From an uncultured Clostridia bacterium (GTDB lineage: Bacteria; Bacillota; Clostridia; Christensenellales; Borkfalkiaceae): 64,000 nt of DNA. The DNA lies in the NCBI GenBank assembly GCA_944327625.1, contig CALVHL010000008.1:1-64000 (forward strand). The letters are read 5' to 3'. Below are positions 52,401 to 61,402 of the stretch, in pieces (position 1 is the first letter of the stretch; each line of letters starts with the position of its first letter). Below the pieces are notes generated by a model, which was not told the DNA's origin, searched no databases, and saw only the letters and a program-made list of their open reading frames with translations. The translations under genes were made by a program, and so were the position numbers.

Positions 52401-53553
52401 TGAGCGTATCGGTTTCCGCATTATAGTTGAGGTTGCCGAGAGCTATTTCGGTATATACGGTCTCATAGTACTTATATCCGAGGTAAATGCCCTCTTCATA
52501 GTCAACGCCGTGATAACCTTCGCTGTCGTAAGAGGTATAGGAATTTGTATCAGCGCTGCTGCCGACAACCGTTCCGTCTTCGCGCATATACGCGTTGGAG
52601 CCTGCGCCGCCCGTTGCGCCGCCCGTCTGGTTATTGCTGCCGAAGTTGTACCAGGTGGGATCGGTGGTGAAGTCGGTCATCCACTCGTCAACAAGTCCGC
52701 CGGAAGGGCTTAAACCTTTAAGAATATCCGTCATTCCCGCAAGTCCGCCGACGCCGGGACGTCCGATATGCAGAATTGCGCTTATCTTGTCGTTGTTTTC
52801 AAGATCTTCAAGCTCCATTGGATTGGAGGTGTTTGTGATGACGATAACCTTATCGAAACGCGCGGTGACGTATTCGATGAGCGCTTCTTCCTCGTCGGTG
52901 AGCATGAGATAGTGCTTGTATGTCTTGCCGTCCTCGTCGGTATAGAGCGCAAGATGATCGTCATTCTCGTCTACGGTCTGGGTAGTGACCCTCGAAGCGT
53001 CCGAACCTTCGCCGCCCTCGCGGGAGAGCACGATGAACGCCGCGTCGTTATATATCTTTGTAGAGCTGTCCACCTGACCGGAGAAGTTTGTAACTTCCTT
53101 GCCGATAGACGAATTGTCACGGCTGTAAAACTCCTTCAATGTGGGGTTGACCTTGAAGCCTGCGTGTTCAAGCGCATCTGCAACCGTCTCGTCGCTGGCG
53201 GATGAGCCGGAACTGAACGCACCCGAGCTGTCGGAAGCACCCACGAGATTGTCGGACGTGACACCGAATACGCTTACCCATTCGCTGCCCGCCATAGGAA
53301 GAGCCTCATCCTTGTTTTTGAGAAGCGATGCACCTTCTGCAACTATCTCTCTTGTGAGATCTTCGGCAGCGGTCTTAGCCTCTTCCATACTGTTGAAGTC
53401 AGTATAATACTTGGTTAAACTGCTTTCCTCTGTGGCGCTGTCGTCAGCCGAGGCAAACGCCGTTCCGGTAAACATAGTCGTCCCCATCACCGCTGCGACA
53501 GCTATCGCAGAGAGAGATGCGGCGGCTTTTTTACCTGCTTTGAATCTTTGCAT
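49447..53553 (-). CDS. Large surface GH3 glycosidase, circularly permuted, with Ig-like repeats
   Basis: 1368 aa. Signal peptide with VAAVMGTTMFTGTAFASA, then the GH3 alpha/beta sandwich (IVAEGASLLKNKDEALPMAG), an FnIII-like part (SLVGFAKTDTLQPGEEQTVV), and the barrel from about 740, with the likely nucleophile Asp in QAYFVTDGYIGW. Two putative Ig domains (He_PIG type, LPAGLSLDKNTGSITGTP and LPAGLTINKDTGEITGTP) follow, then a Gly/Asn/Glu-rich linker and a C-terminal helix with basic tail (ARRKSRKD). It is thus exported and anchored at the C-terminus. Start ATG has AAGGAGG upstream. Own promoter at 53616-53644. Confidence 0.87.
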   Translation of the reverse strand: MQRFKAGKKAAASLSAIAVAAVMGTTMFTGTAFASADDSATEESSLTKYYTDFNSMEEAKTAAEDLTREIVAEGASLLKNKDEALPMAGSEWVSVFGVTSDNLVGASDSSGAFSSGSSASDETVADALEHAGFKVNPTLKEFYSRDNSSIGKEVTNFSGQVDSSTKIYNDAAFIVLSREGGEGSDASRVTTQTVDENDDHLALYTDEDGKTYKHYLMLTDEEEALIEYVTARFDKVIVITNTSNPMELEDLENNDKISAILHIGRPGVGGLAGMTDILKGLSPSGGLVDEWMTDFTTDPTWYNFGSNNQTGGATGGAGSNAYMREDGTVVGSSADTNSYTSYDSEGYHGVDYEEGIYLGYKYYETVYTEIALGNLNYNAETDTLTENTVSAGQSDASLNAAEKWWEKNVLYPYGYSLNYTTFSFNAGGIYTDASCKTALASSGLAELFSSSVGKEATIDTIYVPVTVKNTGSVAGKKTVQAYVSAPYTKGEVEKAAVSLVGFAKTDTLQPGEEQTVVIKINVQDMASWDYDDANHNDNQGCYELDEGDYTIRLMEDSHFDYKTDKDNKDDAYDEVTFSLTEDAILKLDDYSGNELENLFSAENGSADGTTQLGDLDFNNVRTADMMADGESGMTIISRANMVTTFPEAPTAADLTFKNEVLDNIGYWDNFRVTKTPEIDSSTGLEKPGTSTYEYGPSYDKETDPWYKDEADIPSTWSQVTGVYDEDHVVQNNRTETSNPMYVSEADETTIKFADMAGVPYDDPLWDTFLNQLTYDELCTLIEFGGYSTADIASIGKLKSEDSDGPNNWDSSHCWASEDMIGATFNTELANKQGTIMGNLGLLLGRNGWYAPGADIHRSPFSGRNNEYYSQDGLHSGYMAAAVIQGVQSKGIVCYVKHCFMNDQETNRGNLFTWADEQTIRENYCKSFQMALQEGGSKAAMTGYGRLGGWSNTNNYNLNTELYQNQWGTQAYFVTDGYIGWRTRTDPDMMVRAGHQMELYTTPFVEYLSGEWDPDYEWTDASGTKHKGMVMIDTVDEETGADVTIASPTQWYCVREAAKAILYQLADTSAQFNGYSELAVTGTALVSGTQQVSYEASVAIDSLLTDGSTATYEITSGSLPAGLSLDKNTGSITGTPEEAGDFSFTVEFMIDGWVDKTATYSISISEAIKVNADSDALDGLKVGEEFYALLQSDEFTTENYTTIEWGIAPGSSLPAGLTINKDTGEITGTPEVAGTYEVTIRLIATQGSDGGGDNKGSKSGMQTFDMGGNKGGSTTTTTEVDYVITLVVTEADAPVVEEPDYVTGDEVQDMIDDAISKLEQNSGNEGGNTEGGNTEGGCAGNIASTAAIVGATLAAAAAVVIARRKSRKD

Positions 53554-53615
53554 TTTGTCCTCCTTATTTATTCTTATTTGTTTGCCACTATCATCTTCTG
53601 TGGCTTTTCAACAGC

Positions 53616-53644
53616 ATATTATCACCGCATTTTTATATTTTCAA
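53616..53644 (-). promoter_or_regulatory. Promoter of the large GH3 gene
   Basis: On the minus strand TTGAAA (53644-53639), 17 bases, TAATAT (53621-53616). Confidence 0.7.
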
Positions 53645-53759
53645 CATAAGTCGTTCAACCCGCACAATTTTGCCGCCAAACAACATATTTCGCTACGAAA
53701 TGTAGATTTTTTAATACGAACTGCACGCCGCCCGACCGCGAAGATAAAACTTTTTTCAC

Positions 53760-54700
53760 CTTAGCCCCGCCTTTCCGTCCGAAATCCGCCGTCCTTCTGC
53801 CGCCTGTCGCCAAAGACCGCCCTTAGCCGCCTCCCTCCTCCACACAGCGTTTGCCATCACTAAAAGTTTGCCGCCGCTTGGGAACTGCCCTTAAACCGCC
53901 GCACTTACCACCCCGACAACAACAGACCGCTTACCCCTCCTCACACGTCATAAAAATTGTCGTCTTGCCGTCTTTCTGCCGCCGTACAGCGTTTGTCTTT
54001 GCCGCCCAAAAAAGTTTGCCGCCGCTACGAGGCTAACCTTTGCCGCCTCCCCGCGCTTGCCGACACTAAAAGTTTGCCGCCCTCTCCCCGTGCGTTTTGC
54101 CCGCCTCGGCAAACGTCCCCGCGGCAGCAAAAGCGCACCGTTACAGCTTTTCAGTTTATTTGCCGTGTTGAGCAAACGACTATTCCGCTCTCTTTTCAAA
54201 GCGTTTAATGATTTTACCGCTTCTTCTCCGCAGGGCGTAAAACTCCGCAAAACTCAAAAAGGGCGGAGAGAACTTTCCCCGCCCGAATAATAAAAGCGGA
54301 GAAAAAACTCCCTCCGCTCTGCCTGAAATCAGCTATATATAATATGGTATAAATTTTGCGCGTTAACCGCATATTCGACTGTCGGACCGCCGCGCCGACT
54401 TGTCCGAAAAGTATTCTTCCTCTCCCCGACGGCTTCTGCTTCCTGCGCTCCTTTCCGCACTTGCAGACGGTCAGGTTCTGCCCCTCGCGGCGGCAATCGC
54501 CGCAGACGCCCGCCCCGCGTCAGCTCTGCCCGTGACGAGCGGACAAACAGGACTAATCGTCCAAAAAATACGGAAGCCCCGTTCCCGAATAAAAGGGGAT
54601 GCGGGAGCCGCAAATACGGCCCCCGCAGGAGAAAAATTTATGAGGAATGAAAGCTCGCGTGTAAACTAAATCAGCAATTCCTTATTGCACCTGAATAATA
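53760..54700. repeat. Repeat-rich non-coding region
   Basis: No supported gene. Degenerate copies of a unit near CACTAAAAGTTTGCCGCCGC occur at 53845-53880, 53987-54027 and 54052-54084. They are mixed with many TTTGCCGCC and CTTGCCG words that continue outside these. Hairpins lie at 54261-54284, 54295-54318 and 54603-54630 (11-bp arms with one G-T pair). Short open frames here lack ribosome binding sites and arise from the repeats. Confidence 0.55.
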
Positions 54701-54899
54701 TCAGCATTCCGAAAAAATTTCAATACTTATTTCATAATCTGCCGTTTTTTTAGCATAAACGGTAAACGGATTACGTTTTTGCCGTTTTCCCGCCCGCTCA
54801 TCGCCCCGTTTCTCTCCCCCTTTCCGCTCATCCCCCAACCCGCCCGTTACGTGGTTTGAGGGCAAATTTCCGCAGTCTGCCGCCCTTCCCGACAGGCAT

Positions 54900-54936
54900 A
54901 AAAAAGCTGTCGCCCGATTTAATCTCGGCTGACAGC
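54900..54936 (-). terminator. Terminator of the second polysaccharide operon
   Basis: On the minus strand a stem GCTGTC/GACAGC with inner pairing is followed by TTTTTTAT. It stands 23 bases after the last gene. Confidence 0.8.
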
Positions 54937-54958
54937 CCGAATAATAGTCAATATAACC

Positions 54959-56410
54959 TTAATTTCTCTCCGTAATGACGGGTTTTGCCGCTTTTGCCGT
55001 CTGCGCTTCGGATTTGTAGCTCTCCGATGCCTTTAAAACGCCTATCAGCGCGGCATAGAGAATTGTCGGGAACAGATAGAACATGTGATTGTCGAAAATA
55101 CTGACGAGCAGGAACGCGCCTATCGTTATACCGATATATACTCTTTCAAAATTTATATTCTTTATCAGCGACCATATCGTCTGTACCCTGTGCACGGCGT
55201 ATGCAACGAGGCCGACGATGCCGCAACCTGCAAGCATCTGCAGGACGGTATCGTGATACATCTTGGGTATGATGTCCAGCCCGACCAGCCCGACGTCAAT
55301 CTCTTTGAGGTAATAGAACCCGACGCCGAATATCGGCGCTTTGAGGAAGTCCTCTATAGCTCTGTCCCAGAGATCCATTCTATGACCGCCGTCCTGCGCA
55401 TTTTCGATAAGCGGCTCTAAAACATTCATTATAAAGTCAAAGTTAATCCATACAACCAGCGTCATCACGAGGGCGACAACCGCCAACAAAATAATATTGA
55501 ACAGCCTCTCCCTGCCCTTGGAGCATATCAGCAGCCATACGGCGCACACGACCGCCAGCACCGACATTATGACCATGCTCTGCCTCGACAGCGTCATATA
55601 CGTCATTACAATGCTGAACAGACCGCCGATCGCATAGATGAAGCCAAACTTCTTTTTCGCGGCGAAATAAAACCATGCGGGAACACAGACGCAGAACAAC
55701 ATTCCCATAGTGTTGTACATACCCCAGCCGAAGAAAATCTTGCTTCGGTTAATTCCGCCATTGACAAAGAGCCCGTCGTAGGTCGCGTACGCCACGATCA
55801 GTTCTGTCGCAAGTACGACCGAAAACACGCAGCAATAATATGCGATGCGCTCGAACGTCCTTTTCGTTACGTCGAGATTGCCGCTGAACAGCATAAAAAT
55901 GCAGATATAGATAGCCGCAATAAATATGCCGTAAACCAGGTTCATCGCGGTATATTCCGCGGTGAATGCCCCGTTGAGCAGGACGGAAACGGACAGCGCG
56001 ACCAGCCCGGCAAAAAGCGGGGAAAATCTGAATTTTTTTCTGTAAACCGTGTAGACGAGCCGCGCTATCAGTACGGCCACGCAGAGCGAAATTGCCACGG
56101 CTACCTGAATGTAGATCTCGGGACGAACGAAATAGTCCGACCTGTCGCCGAGCGGAGACGGCGAGTTTTTGACGGAAATTATTATGTGCATAAAGAGCAC
56201 GATGGCAAACGCCGGCGTCACGTCTCGGCAAGTCGCAAGCATGGCAATGGCGCATACCGCCATAAACCATATCATAACCATATCGAGGCTGAGATAGTAA
56301 AGCAGCAGTATTACCGCCGCAAGCGCAATCGGGAAGAACGGCGAATCTATAAACCACGCAATCTTTTTTACCGCTATTGAGTTTTTATACCTTTCAATAA
56401 AGCTGCTCAT
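54959..56410 (-). CDS. O-antigen ligase / Wzy-like polymerase membrane protein (paralogue)
   Basis: 483 aa with about twelve membrane segments and a large outer loop holding GGHRMDLWDRAIEDFLKAP and FGVGFYYLKEIDVGL. It is a paralogue of the protein at 16844-18502 (shared LYYLSLDMVMIWFM and KNSPSPLGDRSDYF) but lacks the long acidic tail. Last gene of the second locus. The first gene's partner polymerase role may be different, because this operon already has another Wzy-like gene at 58820. Confidence 0.85.
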   Translation of the reverse strand: MSSFIERYKNSIAVKKIAWFIDSPFFPIALAAVILLLYYLSLDMVMIWFMAVCAIAMLATCRDVTPAFAIVLFMHIIISVKNSPSPLGDRSDYFVRPEIYIQVAVAISLCVAVLIARLVYTVYRKKFRFSPLFAGLVALSVSVLLNGAFTAEYTAMNLVYGIFIAAIYICIFMLFSGNLDVTKRTFERIAYYCCVFSVVLATELIVAYATYDGLFVNGGINRSKIFFGWGMYNTMGMLFCVCVPAWFYFAAKKKFGFIYAIGGLFSIVMTYMTLSRQSMVIMSVLAVVCAVWLLICSKGRERLFNIILLAVVALVMTLVVWINFDFIMNVLEPLIENAQDGGHRMDLWDRAIEDFLKAPIFGVGFYYLKEIDVGLVGLDIIPKMYHDTVLQMLAGCGIVGLVAYAVHRVQTIWSLIKNINFERVYIGITIGAFLLVSIFDNHMFYLFPTILYAALIGVLKASESYKSEAQTAKAAKPVITERN

Positions 56411-56455
56411 AATTATGCTGAATATGGGTTAAACGGCACATAGTACCGCACCAAT

Positions 56456-57922
56456 TTAATTTTGCTGTCCTTCTTCGCCGGCAGATTCGGGCTGTTTTTT
56501 ATTCCGTCTGAACAGGTTGCCGACCGACCTGAATAACGCCAGAAGACTTTTCCTGTAAATGACCGCATACACGGCGAGTGCGCAGGCATAAGCGAGGCAC
56601 GCCCACCAATGGGTAAGCAACCTGACCGCGAGAATAAACGCAACCGTCATGACAAATTCTATTATGAAATCTATCATGATATTCTTATGAATTATTCTTG
56701 TTACGACTATTTCAGACGCGACAGACCTCAACATTATGACGGCAACAAGCGCATAGAGCACGAACTCGAGATTATTGAGCACATAAGCGCCGACGGCGAA
56801 CAATATTATGCCGAGCACGACCGAAGCCACGTTTACCGCAAGCATGAGTTTTTCCTTGCGATAGGCTTTCAGGTAGTTATTCGTAAGCAGGCTGACCTTT
56901 GACGAGAATATTATTATCGGAAGAAGTATGCCGAGATAGACCAGACTGTCTGTGTAGTTCGGCAACCATTTTTCAAGAATCCAACAACCGGGGAAGTAAA
57001 ATATCATTGCAAAGAACAATAAGGGGGAAATGGCGTTGCGTATCTTCATATACACATTCGGCAAATCCGCTTCGTCCATTCTTTTCAACGACGGAAAGAG
57101 AACCACGCTGATTGCAGTAACAAATGTCAGGAAAATATTTGACGCACTGAAACTGAAAGCAACTTGTCCGAAAACTAACTCATCCCATCTCCACTGAATG
57201 AGCATTTTAGCACTACCCACGAGCAGATTGGATGAAAAATTTGCAATCATCAACATTATCCCGACAGATATATTAAGCCAACATTCTTTTAAGCAGTCTT
57301 TTACTGGGATTCCTTTGCCGAAATATAATCCTTTATTAAAGATTGCTCCAAGTGTTATACCAAAGATATCTCCAAACAAATCAGCAACGCAAAACAAGGC
57401 AAAGTTATTTACTTTACAAGCTAACAATATAATCACAAATATTGCATAAGCCGCCCGTTGCGCTATAATAAGTATTGCGTATTTATTTATTCTGTTAGTA
57501 ATTTGGAAAGTGTATGAAGTATAATAAAAAATATTCTTTGTTATTATACCTATTGACACAAATATCAAGATCCCTTGTGTCACATTATCGCTCAGGAAAG
57601 CGGCAATTAGACACCCGCTAAAAGTAAGTATTGAATTAAATGATAAAAGAAGCTGAAACTGTGAGCGAATTCTCGGCTTATCCAACTCGTCATAGTCATA
57701 TTGGGAATATCTTAGAACCAAACCATCTAAAAGCCCAAAATGCAAAACCCCGACATAACTAACATATAGGAGATATGTTTGCCAATAAGAATATTGCCAA
57801 GTATCGATAAATTTAGGGACTATGAAATTTAATACAAAGCTTGTAATAATCGAAATCGCCTGGGCAGATACCGACATTACAAGATTTTTAGCAATTCTTT
57901 TATTTGAAACTACTTTTGACAT
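56456..57922 (-). CDS. Wzx-type polysaccharide flippase
   Basis: 488 aa with about fourteen membrane segments, N-terminal RIAKNLVMSVSAQAISIIT and NFIVPKFIDTWQYSYWQTY as in MOP-superfamily flippases. It would export the second repeat unit. The first half of the gene (57922 to about 57100) is AT-rich like the next genes upstream, while the second half is much richer in GC, suggesting a mosaic gene or a join. The last 13 bases of the preceding gene overlap its start. Confidence 0.87.
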   Translation of the reverse strand: MSKVVSNKRIAKNLVMSVSAQAISIITSFVLNFIVPKFIDTWQYSYWQTYLLYVSYVGVLHFGLLDGLVLRYSQYDYDELDKPRIRSQFQLLLSFNSILTFSGCLIAAFLSDNVTQGILIFVSIGIITKNIFYYTSYTFQITNRINKYAILIIAQRAAYAIFVIILLACKVNNFALFCVADLFGDIFGITLGAIFNKGLYFGKGIPVKDCLKECWLNISVGIMLMIANFSSNLLVGSAKMLIQWRWDELVFGQVAFSFSASNIFLTFVTAISVVLFPSLKRMDEADLPNVYMKIRNAISPLLFFAMIFYFPGCWILEKWLPNYTDSLVYLGILLPIIIFSSKVSLLTNNYLKAYRKEKLMLAVNVASVVLGIILFAVGAYVLNNLEFVLYALVAVIMLRSVASEIVVTRIIHKNIMIDFIIEFVMTVAFILAVRLLTHWWACLAYACALAVYAVIYRKSLLALFRSVGNLFRRNKKQPESAGEEGQQN

Positions 57923-58809
57923 TTCTCAAACCTAGACAGCCAACTTTCAACCCTATAATATTCTAATACTTCCTCTCCGTATTTGACAAAGGGCTTATTC
58001 AAAAAATTATCAATATCCTGTTTTGTAGTACATTCATCCAGCACAAATATATTGTTAGGATTATAAAAAACTGCTTGCTTTATCAATTTATTATTTGTAA
58101 TTAGTTTCTTCTGATAAAACAAAGCTTCCATTGTTCGTAAAGTATAATCTGCATTATCAGTAAAAAGTATTTCAACAACAGATTTGGAACGAACTAACAC
58201 ATTTAGATATTCTTCATAAGACAACCTAAGAGTTTTTAATTCAAGAATATTTGAAACTTCACTATTGTCCTTTACAACATAAAAATAAGGATTATTAAAT
58301 AAGCAATATACTCTTTCTAATAAAGACAGCCGATTTTTATTTTTGCCTATAAATATCGCGTCAAACTCGCATGTATTTGTTTTTTCTGCTGGCAAGTTAA
58401 CAAAAAAAGTAGGGTTATATTTTAGATCATATTTTTGCGAATCATAAACCGAATATGAATATACTTCAAAATTTTTTTTCAGTTCGGCGATATTATCGTT
58501 TTCTTTTACGGGATTCCAAAAATAAATAATAGGCTTATTCCTTGCTTTTTTTAAAACTCTTTTAAGTCTATGATATGGTTTACAACTATCAAACACAATA
58601 AATTGGACATCCTCATTTAAATATTTAGTCCATTCTGAATAAAACGTATAAAAAGTCCCTAAACCGATAAAGTAAATAAATTTTCGGAAAATTCTGATAA
58701 AAAAGTTAATTTTTGTATTTTTATACACACTATATACTTTGCATTGAACAACATCAATATATTTAAAAGTATAGGTTGATTTATCTGGAAACAAAATAAT
58801 ATATTTCAT
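57910..58809 (-). CDS. Probable glycosyltransferase, unassigned
   Basis: 299 aa. No family recognised with confidence. A mixed alpha/beta pattern with CEFDAIFIGKNKNRLSLLER in the middle and DYTLRTMEALFYQKKLITNN near the end recalls the C-terminal nucleotide-sugar half of GT-B enzymes. No signal peptide. AT-rich. It sits between a Wzy-like and a flippase gene, where a glycosyltransferase would be expected. Confidence 0.5.
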   Translation of the reverse strand: MKYIILFPDKSTYTFKYIDVVQCKVYSVYKNTKINFFIRIFRKFIYFIGLGTFYTFYSEWTKYLNEDVQFIVFDSCKPYHRLKRVLKKARNKPIIYFWNPVKENDNIAELKKNFEVYSYSVYDSQKYDLKYNPTFFVNLPAEKTNTCEFDAIFIGKNKNRLSLLERVYCLFNNPYFYVVKDNSEVSNILELKTLRLSYEEYLNVLVRSKSVVEILFTDNADYTLRTMEALFYQKKLITNNKLIKQAVFYNPNNIFVLDECTTKQDIDNFLNKPFVKYGEEVLEYYRVESWLSRFEKCQK

Positions 58810-58819
58810 AACACTTATA

Positions 58820-60193
58820 CTATTTACAATTCAATCGACTTCTTTTTCTCGGTATCCTTATTTTACCTTTAATACTTTTAACAAGAACAACATAAACAAT
58901 TACCACCAAAACAATTTGAACTAATGTTCCTAATGAAAGTACTCTAGAATAGAAACTATCTGTAACACCATGTAAAAAAAGCGCATAGGCACAAATACCA
59001 AATATTAACAACTCAATTACATTATTATTGTTCCTAACTCTATTATAAGCGCTGCTCATAACATAAGAAAATACAAACTGCAATATCATTAACCCAATAA
59101 TACCAAAGTCCTGATAGTTTCTTCTAAACCCCGTATATACATTACCTAATGATATTCCATTCCAGATCCTAAATTCCAAGTGAGTAACATAAGAATCCGC
59201 ATCTAATATTCCCAACTCGATCAATGTATTGTTAATCGCATAAAAAGACTCTTGACCAAAAATTTTAGATGGCTCAACAGGATCGCATAGATACATATCA
59301 AATAACGGGATTGAACCTCCCAGATATGAAGCAATGTACTCAACAAAACTTGCATTTTGAGAAAAATCGCTTGTCCTTCCAATCAATTCTCTTACAGCAT
59401 AAAACCCTAATAACGCAAGAACTATAAACAGAACTAAAAATAAAATGATTTTTAATGTAATACCGTGATTAGTTTTTCTTACATAAAGAACATTAAAGAT
59501 TACTATCCCTGCACAAATAACTATTAACGAGCTAAATCTTCCTCCGGTCGTTAGTGACGATAAGATATACAAAATTATTGGTATAACATATCTTATATTC
59601 TTTTTTAATCCCACTATTAAGACATTGTTAATAAAAATATACAAATTAACTATACAAATCGCAAAGGATACATTAAGCATTTGGTTGACTGCGAATGAAA
59701 CCGAAACCTCAGTTCCGTATGAAGTTTCATCACGGAATATATTCATTATTTCAGAAATGCTCCCAACATTCCCGACAATTCGTATAATTTCTAATAAATA
59801 CAAAAAGAGTGTCAGTAACTGAAACAATATAATAATTGTCAATAAAATAAAGCTTACATTTATTACTTTTAAATTAGCAGAAGCATTCAATAATTTATAT
59901 GCTTTTCTTCTTCTTACAGATGTCTTTGACTTATAACATAATAAATTAGCTAAATAAATAATTAACAACCCGAAAGCAATGATTAGTACAGTTTTTAAAT
60001 GATATTGATACTCCCACTTAAACTGCATTACTATTGCGCAAACCACACACAAAATAAACGATAACGTAATTAAACAAGCAGGCTGAAAAAAATCCTTACC
60101 TAACGAATAATAAGATAATACAAATATAATAACTAATGCAACAAATAAACTTATTAACATTACTAAATAATTATCCTTGTTATTTTGAATCAA
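58820..60193 (-). CDS. Wzy-like oligosaccharide repeat-unit polymerase
   Basis: 457 aa with about twelve membrane helices and a large outer loop around residues 250-350 (containing FAVRELIGRTSDFSQNASFV and GGSIPLFDMYLCDP), the O-antigen polymerase plan. AT-rich. The open frame begins with TTG 60193, overlapping the upstream stop; ATG 60160 with AAGGA 13 bases before it is an alternative. Confidence 0.78.
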   Translation of the reverse strand: MIQNNKDNYLVMLISLFVALVIIFVLSYYSLGKDFFQPACLITLSFILCVVCAIVMQFKWEYQYHLKTVLIIAFGLLIIYLANLLCYKSKTSVRRRKAYKLLNASANLKVINVSFILLTIIILFQLLTLFLYLLEIIRIVGNVGSISEIMNIFRDETSYGTEVSVSFAVNQMLNVSFAICIVNLYIFINNVLIVGLKKNIRYVIPIILYILSSLTTGGRFSSLIVICAGIVIFNVLYVRKTNHGITLKIILFLVLFIVLALLGFYAVRELIGRTSDFSQNASFVEYIASYLGGSIPLFDMYLCDPVEPSKIFGQESFYAINNTLIELGILDADSYVTHLEFRIWNGISLGNVYTGFRRNYQDFGIIGLMILQFVFSYVMSSAYNRVRNNNNVIELLIFGICAYALFLHGVTDSFYSRVLSLGTLVQIVLVVIVYVVLVKSIKGKIRIPRKRSRLNCK

Positions 60194-61371
60194 TTCATAA
60201 AATTAGTATAAAAGCTATCTCGCTTTAACCTTAGCAAATTTTCATTATATTTTTTTGATTTACAAAAATTCGTTTCGGCCATTAAAAGTAATTCTTCTGC
60301 ATTAGTGCATTTCTCTTTAATTAATGCACTTAATGCCCTTATATCCTTAGGTTTATATAAATAATCATTTTGAATTAACTCGAAATTACCGCCCACATCT
60401 GTACAAATTATAGGACACGCACGACTCATTGCTTCAACTATAACACGACACAACCCCTCTTGAAAACTAGGCTGAATATATAAATCTATATTATCCATCC
60501 ATTCAAAAACTTTATCGTGAGGTAAAGCACCCATAAATCTCACACAATCATCTAAATTCAATTGTTTAACTAGCTTTTTTAACCTCTGCCCATCGCCTGC
60601 ACCCACTAATTGGTATTCAAATTTGTTGAAACCTAACTTTTTAAGTTTTGCTATGGCCTTAATTACATACTCCTGTCCTTTCCATTTAACATCAAGAAAA
60701 GCTGCAGTCCCAATAATAAATTTATCTTTATTATTCAAGATCCTTGTAGCCCTTTTATTTAATACGCGTTCATCACCTTGCGTTAATCTAACATCCGAAC
60801 AGCCAATGGTTGTTCCGTTACAAGGATATCTCTTTTGCAGAGCCTCTTGAGTCACATATACCGCATAAGGTGTGTTTTTCAGTGCTTTCTTTAAATAATA
60901 TTCCCTTTGGAAAGCGACCATTTTACCTTTCCAAGAATGATACCATAACCCATCAAACGCAAAGCCAGTGACTTCTACTAAAAATTTTTTATTGTATTTT
61001 TTGCAAAATTTGTATACTGTATTTGTATAAAAATTACCTATACTTCTTATAATAATTCTGTCATGGCTTTTAACTAATTCCTCTACTTCATTTTTTGAAG
61101 CTTGTAAAGCCTTAATATTAAATCTTGATTTTATGTTTTTATAAAAATCAGGTAATAAATATAAATTATATTTTGCATCTAACTTATTAAACCTATCATC
61201 AAGTTCTTCATCGCTATATCTTTTACTGTCTTTACGCAATAAAAAAGTAACCTCATCAGCTAACTTAAAATAATCTTCAAACACACTGTTAGTAAAATTC
61301 CCGTCAACATAATGCTCGCCTTTACTACTTACTTTAACCCGCGATCCACCTTGAACAAATAATAGTTTCAT
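60190..61371 (-). CDS. Glycosyltransferase family 4
   Basis: 393 aa, GT-B fold. C-terminal half: IIGTAAFLDVKWKGQEYVIK, YQLVGAGDGQRLKKLV, FMGALPHDKVFEWM and the EX7E-type QEGLCRVIVEAMSRACPII. Part of the AT-rich island and without a strong ribosome binding site. Its stop overlaps the next gene by 4 bases. Confidence 0.87.
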   Translation of the reverse strand: MKLLFVQGGSRVKVSSKGEHYVDGNFTNSVFEDYFKLADEVTFLLRKDSKRYSDEELDDRFNKLDAKYNLYLLPDFYKNIKSRFNIKALQASKNEVEELVKSHDRIIIRSIGNFYTNTVYKFCKKYNKKFLVEVTGFAFDGLWYHSWKGKMVAFQREYYLKKALKNTPYAVYVTQEALQKRYPCNGTTIGCSDVRLTQGDERVLNKRATRILNNKDKFIIGTAAFLDVKWKGQEYVIKAIAKLKKLGFNKFEYQLVGAGDGQRLKKLVKQLNLDDCVRFMGALPHDKVFEWMDNIDLYIQPSFQEGLCRVIVEAMSRACPIICTDVGGNFELIQNDYLYKPKDIRALSALIKEKCTNAEELLLMAETNFCKSKKYNENLLRLKRDSFYTNFMN

Positions 61372-61402
61372 ATTTTATAAGACCTTATGTTTTACAATTT
61401 TC

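Noticed and set aside
53948..54250. 100-residue frame on the minus strand
   Set aside because: It is composed of the degenerate repeats and has no convincing start signal.
54400..54669. 89-residue frame on the plus strand
   Set aside because: TTG start without ribosome binding site, low-complexity sequence in a repeat-rich region.
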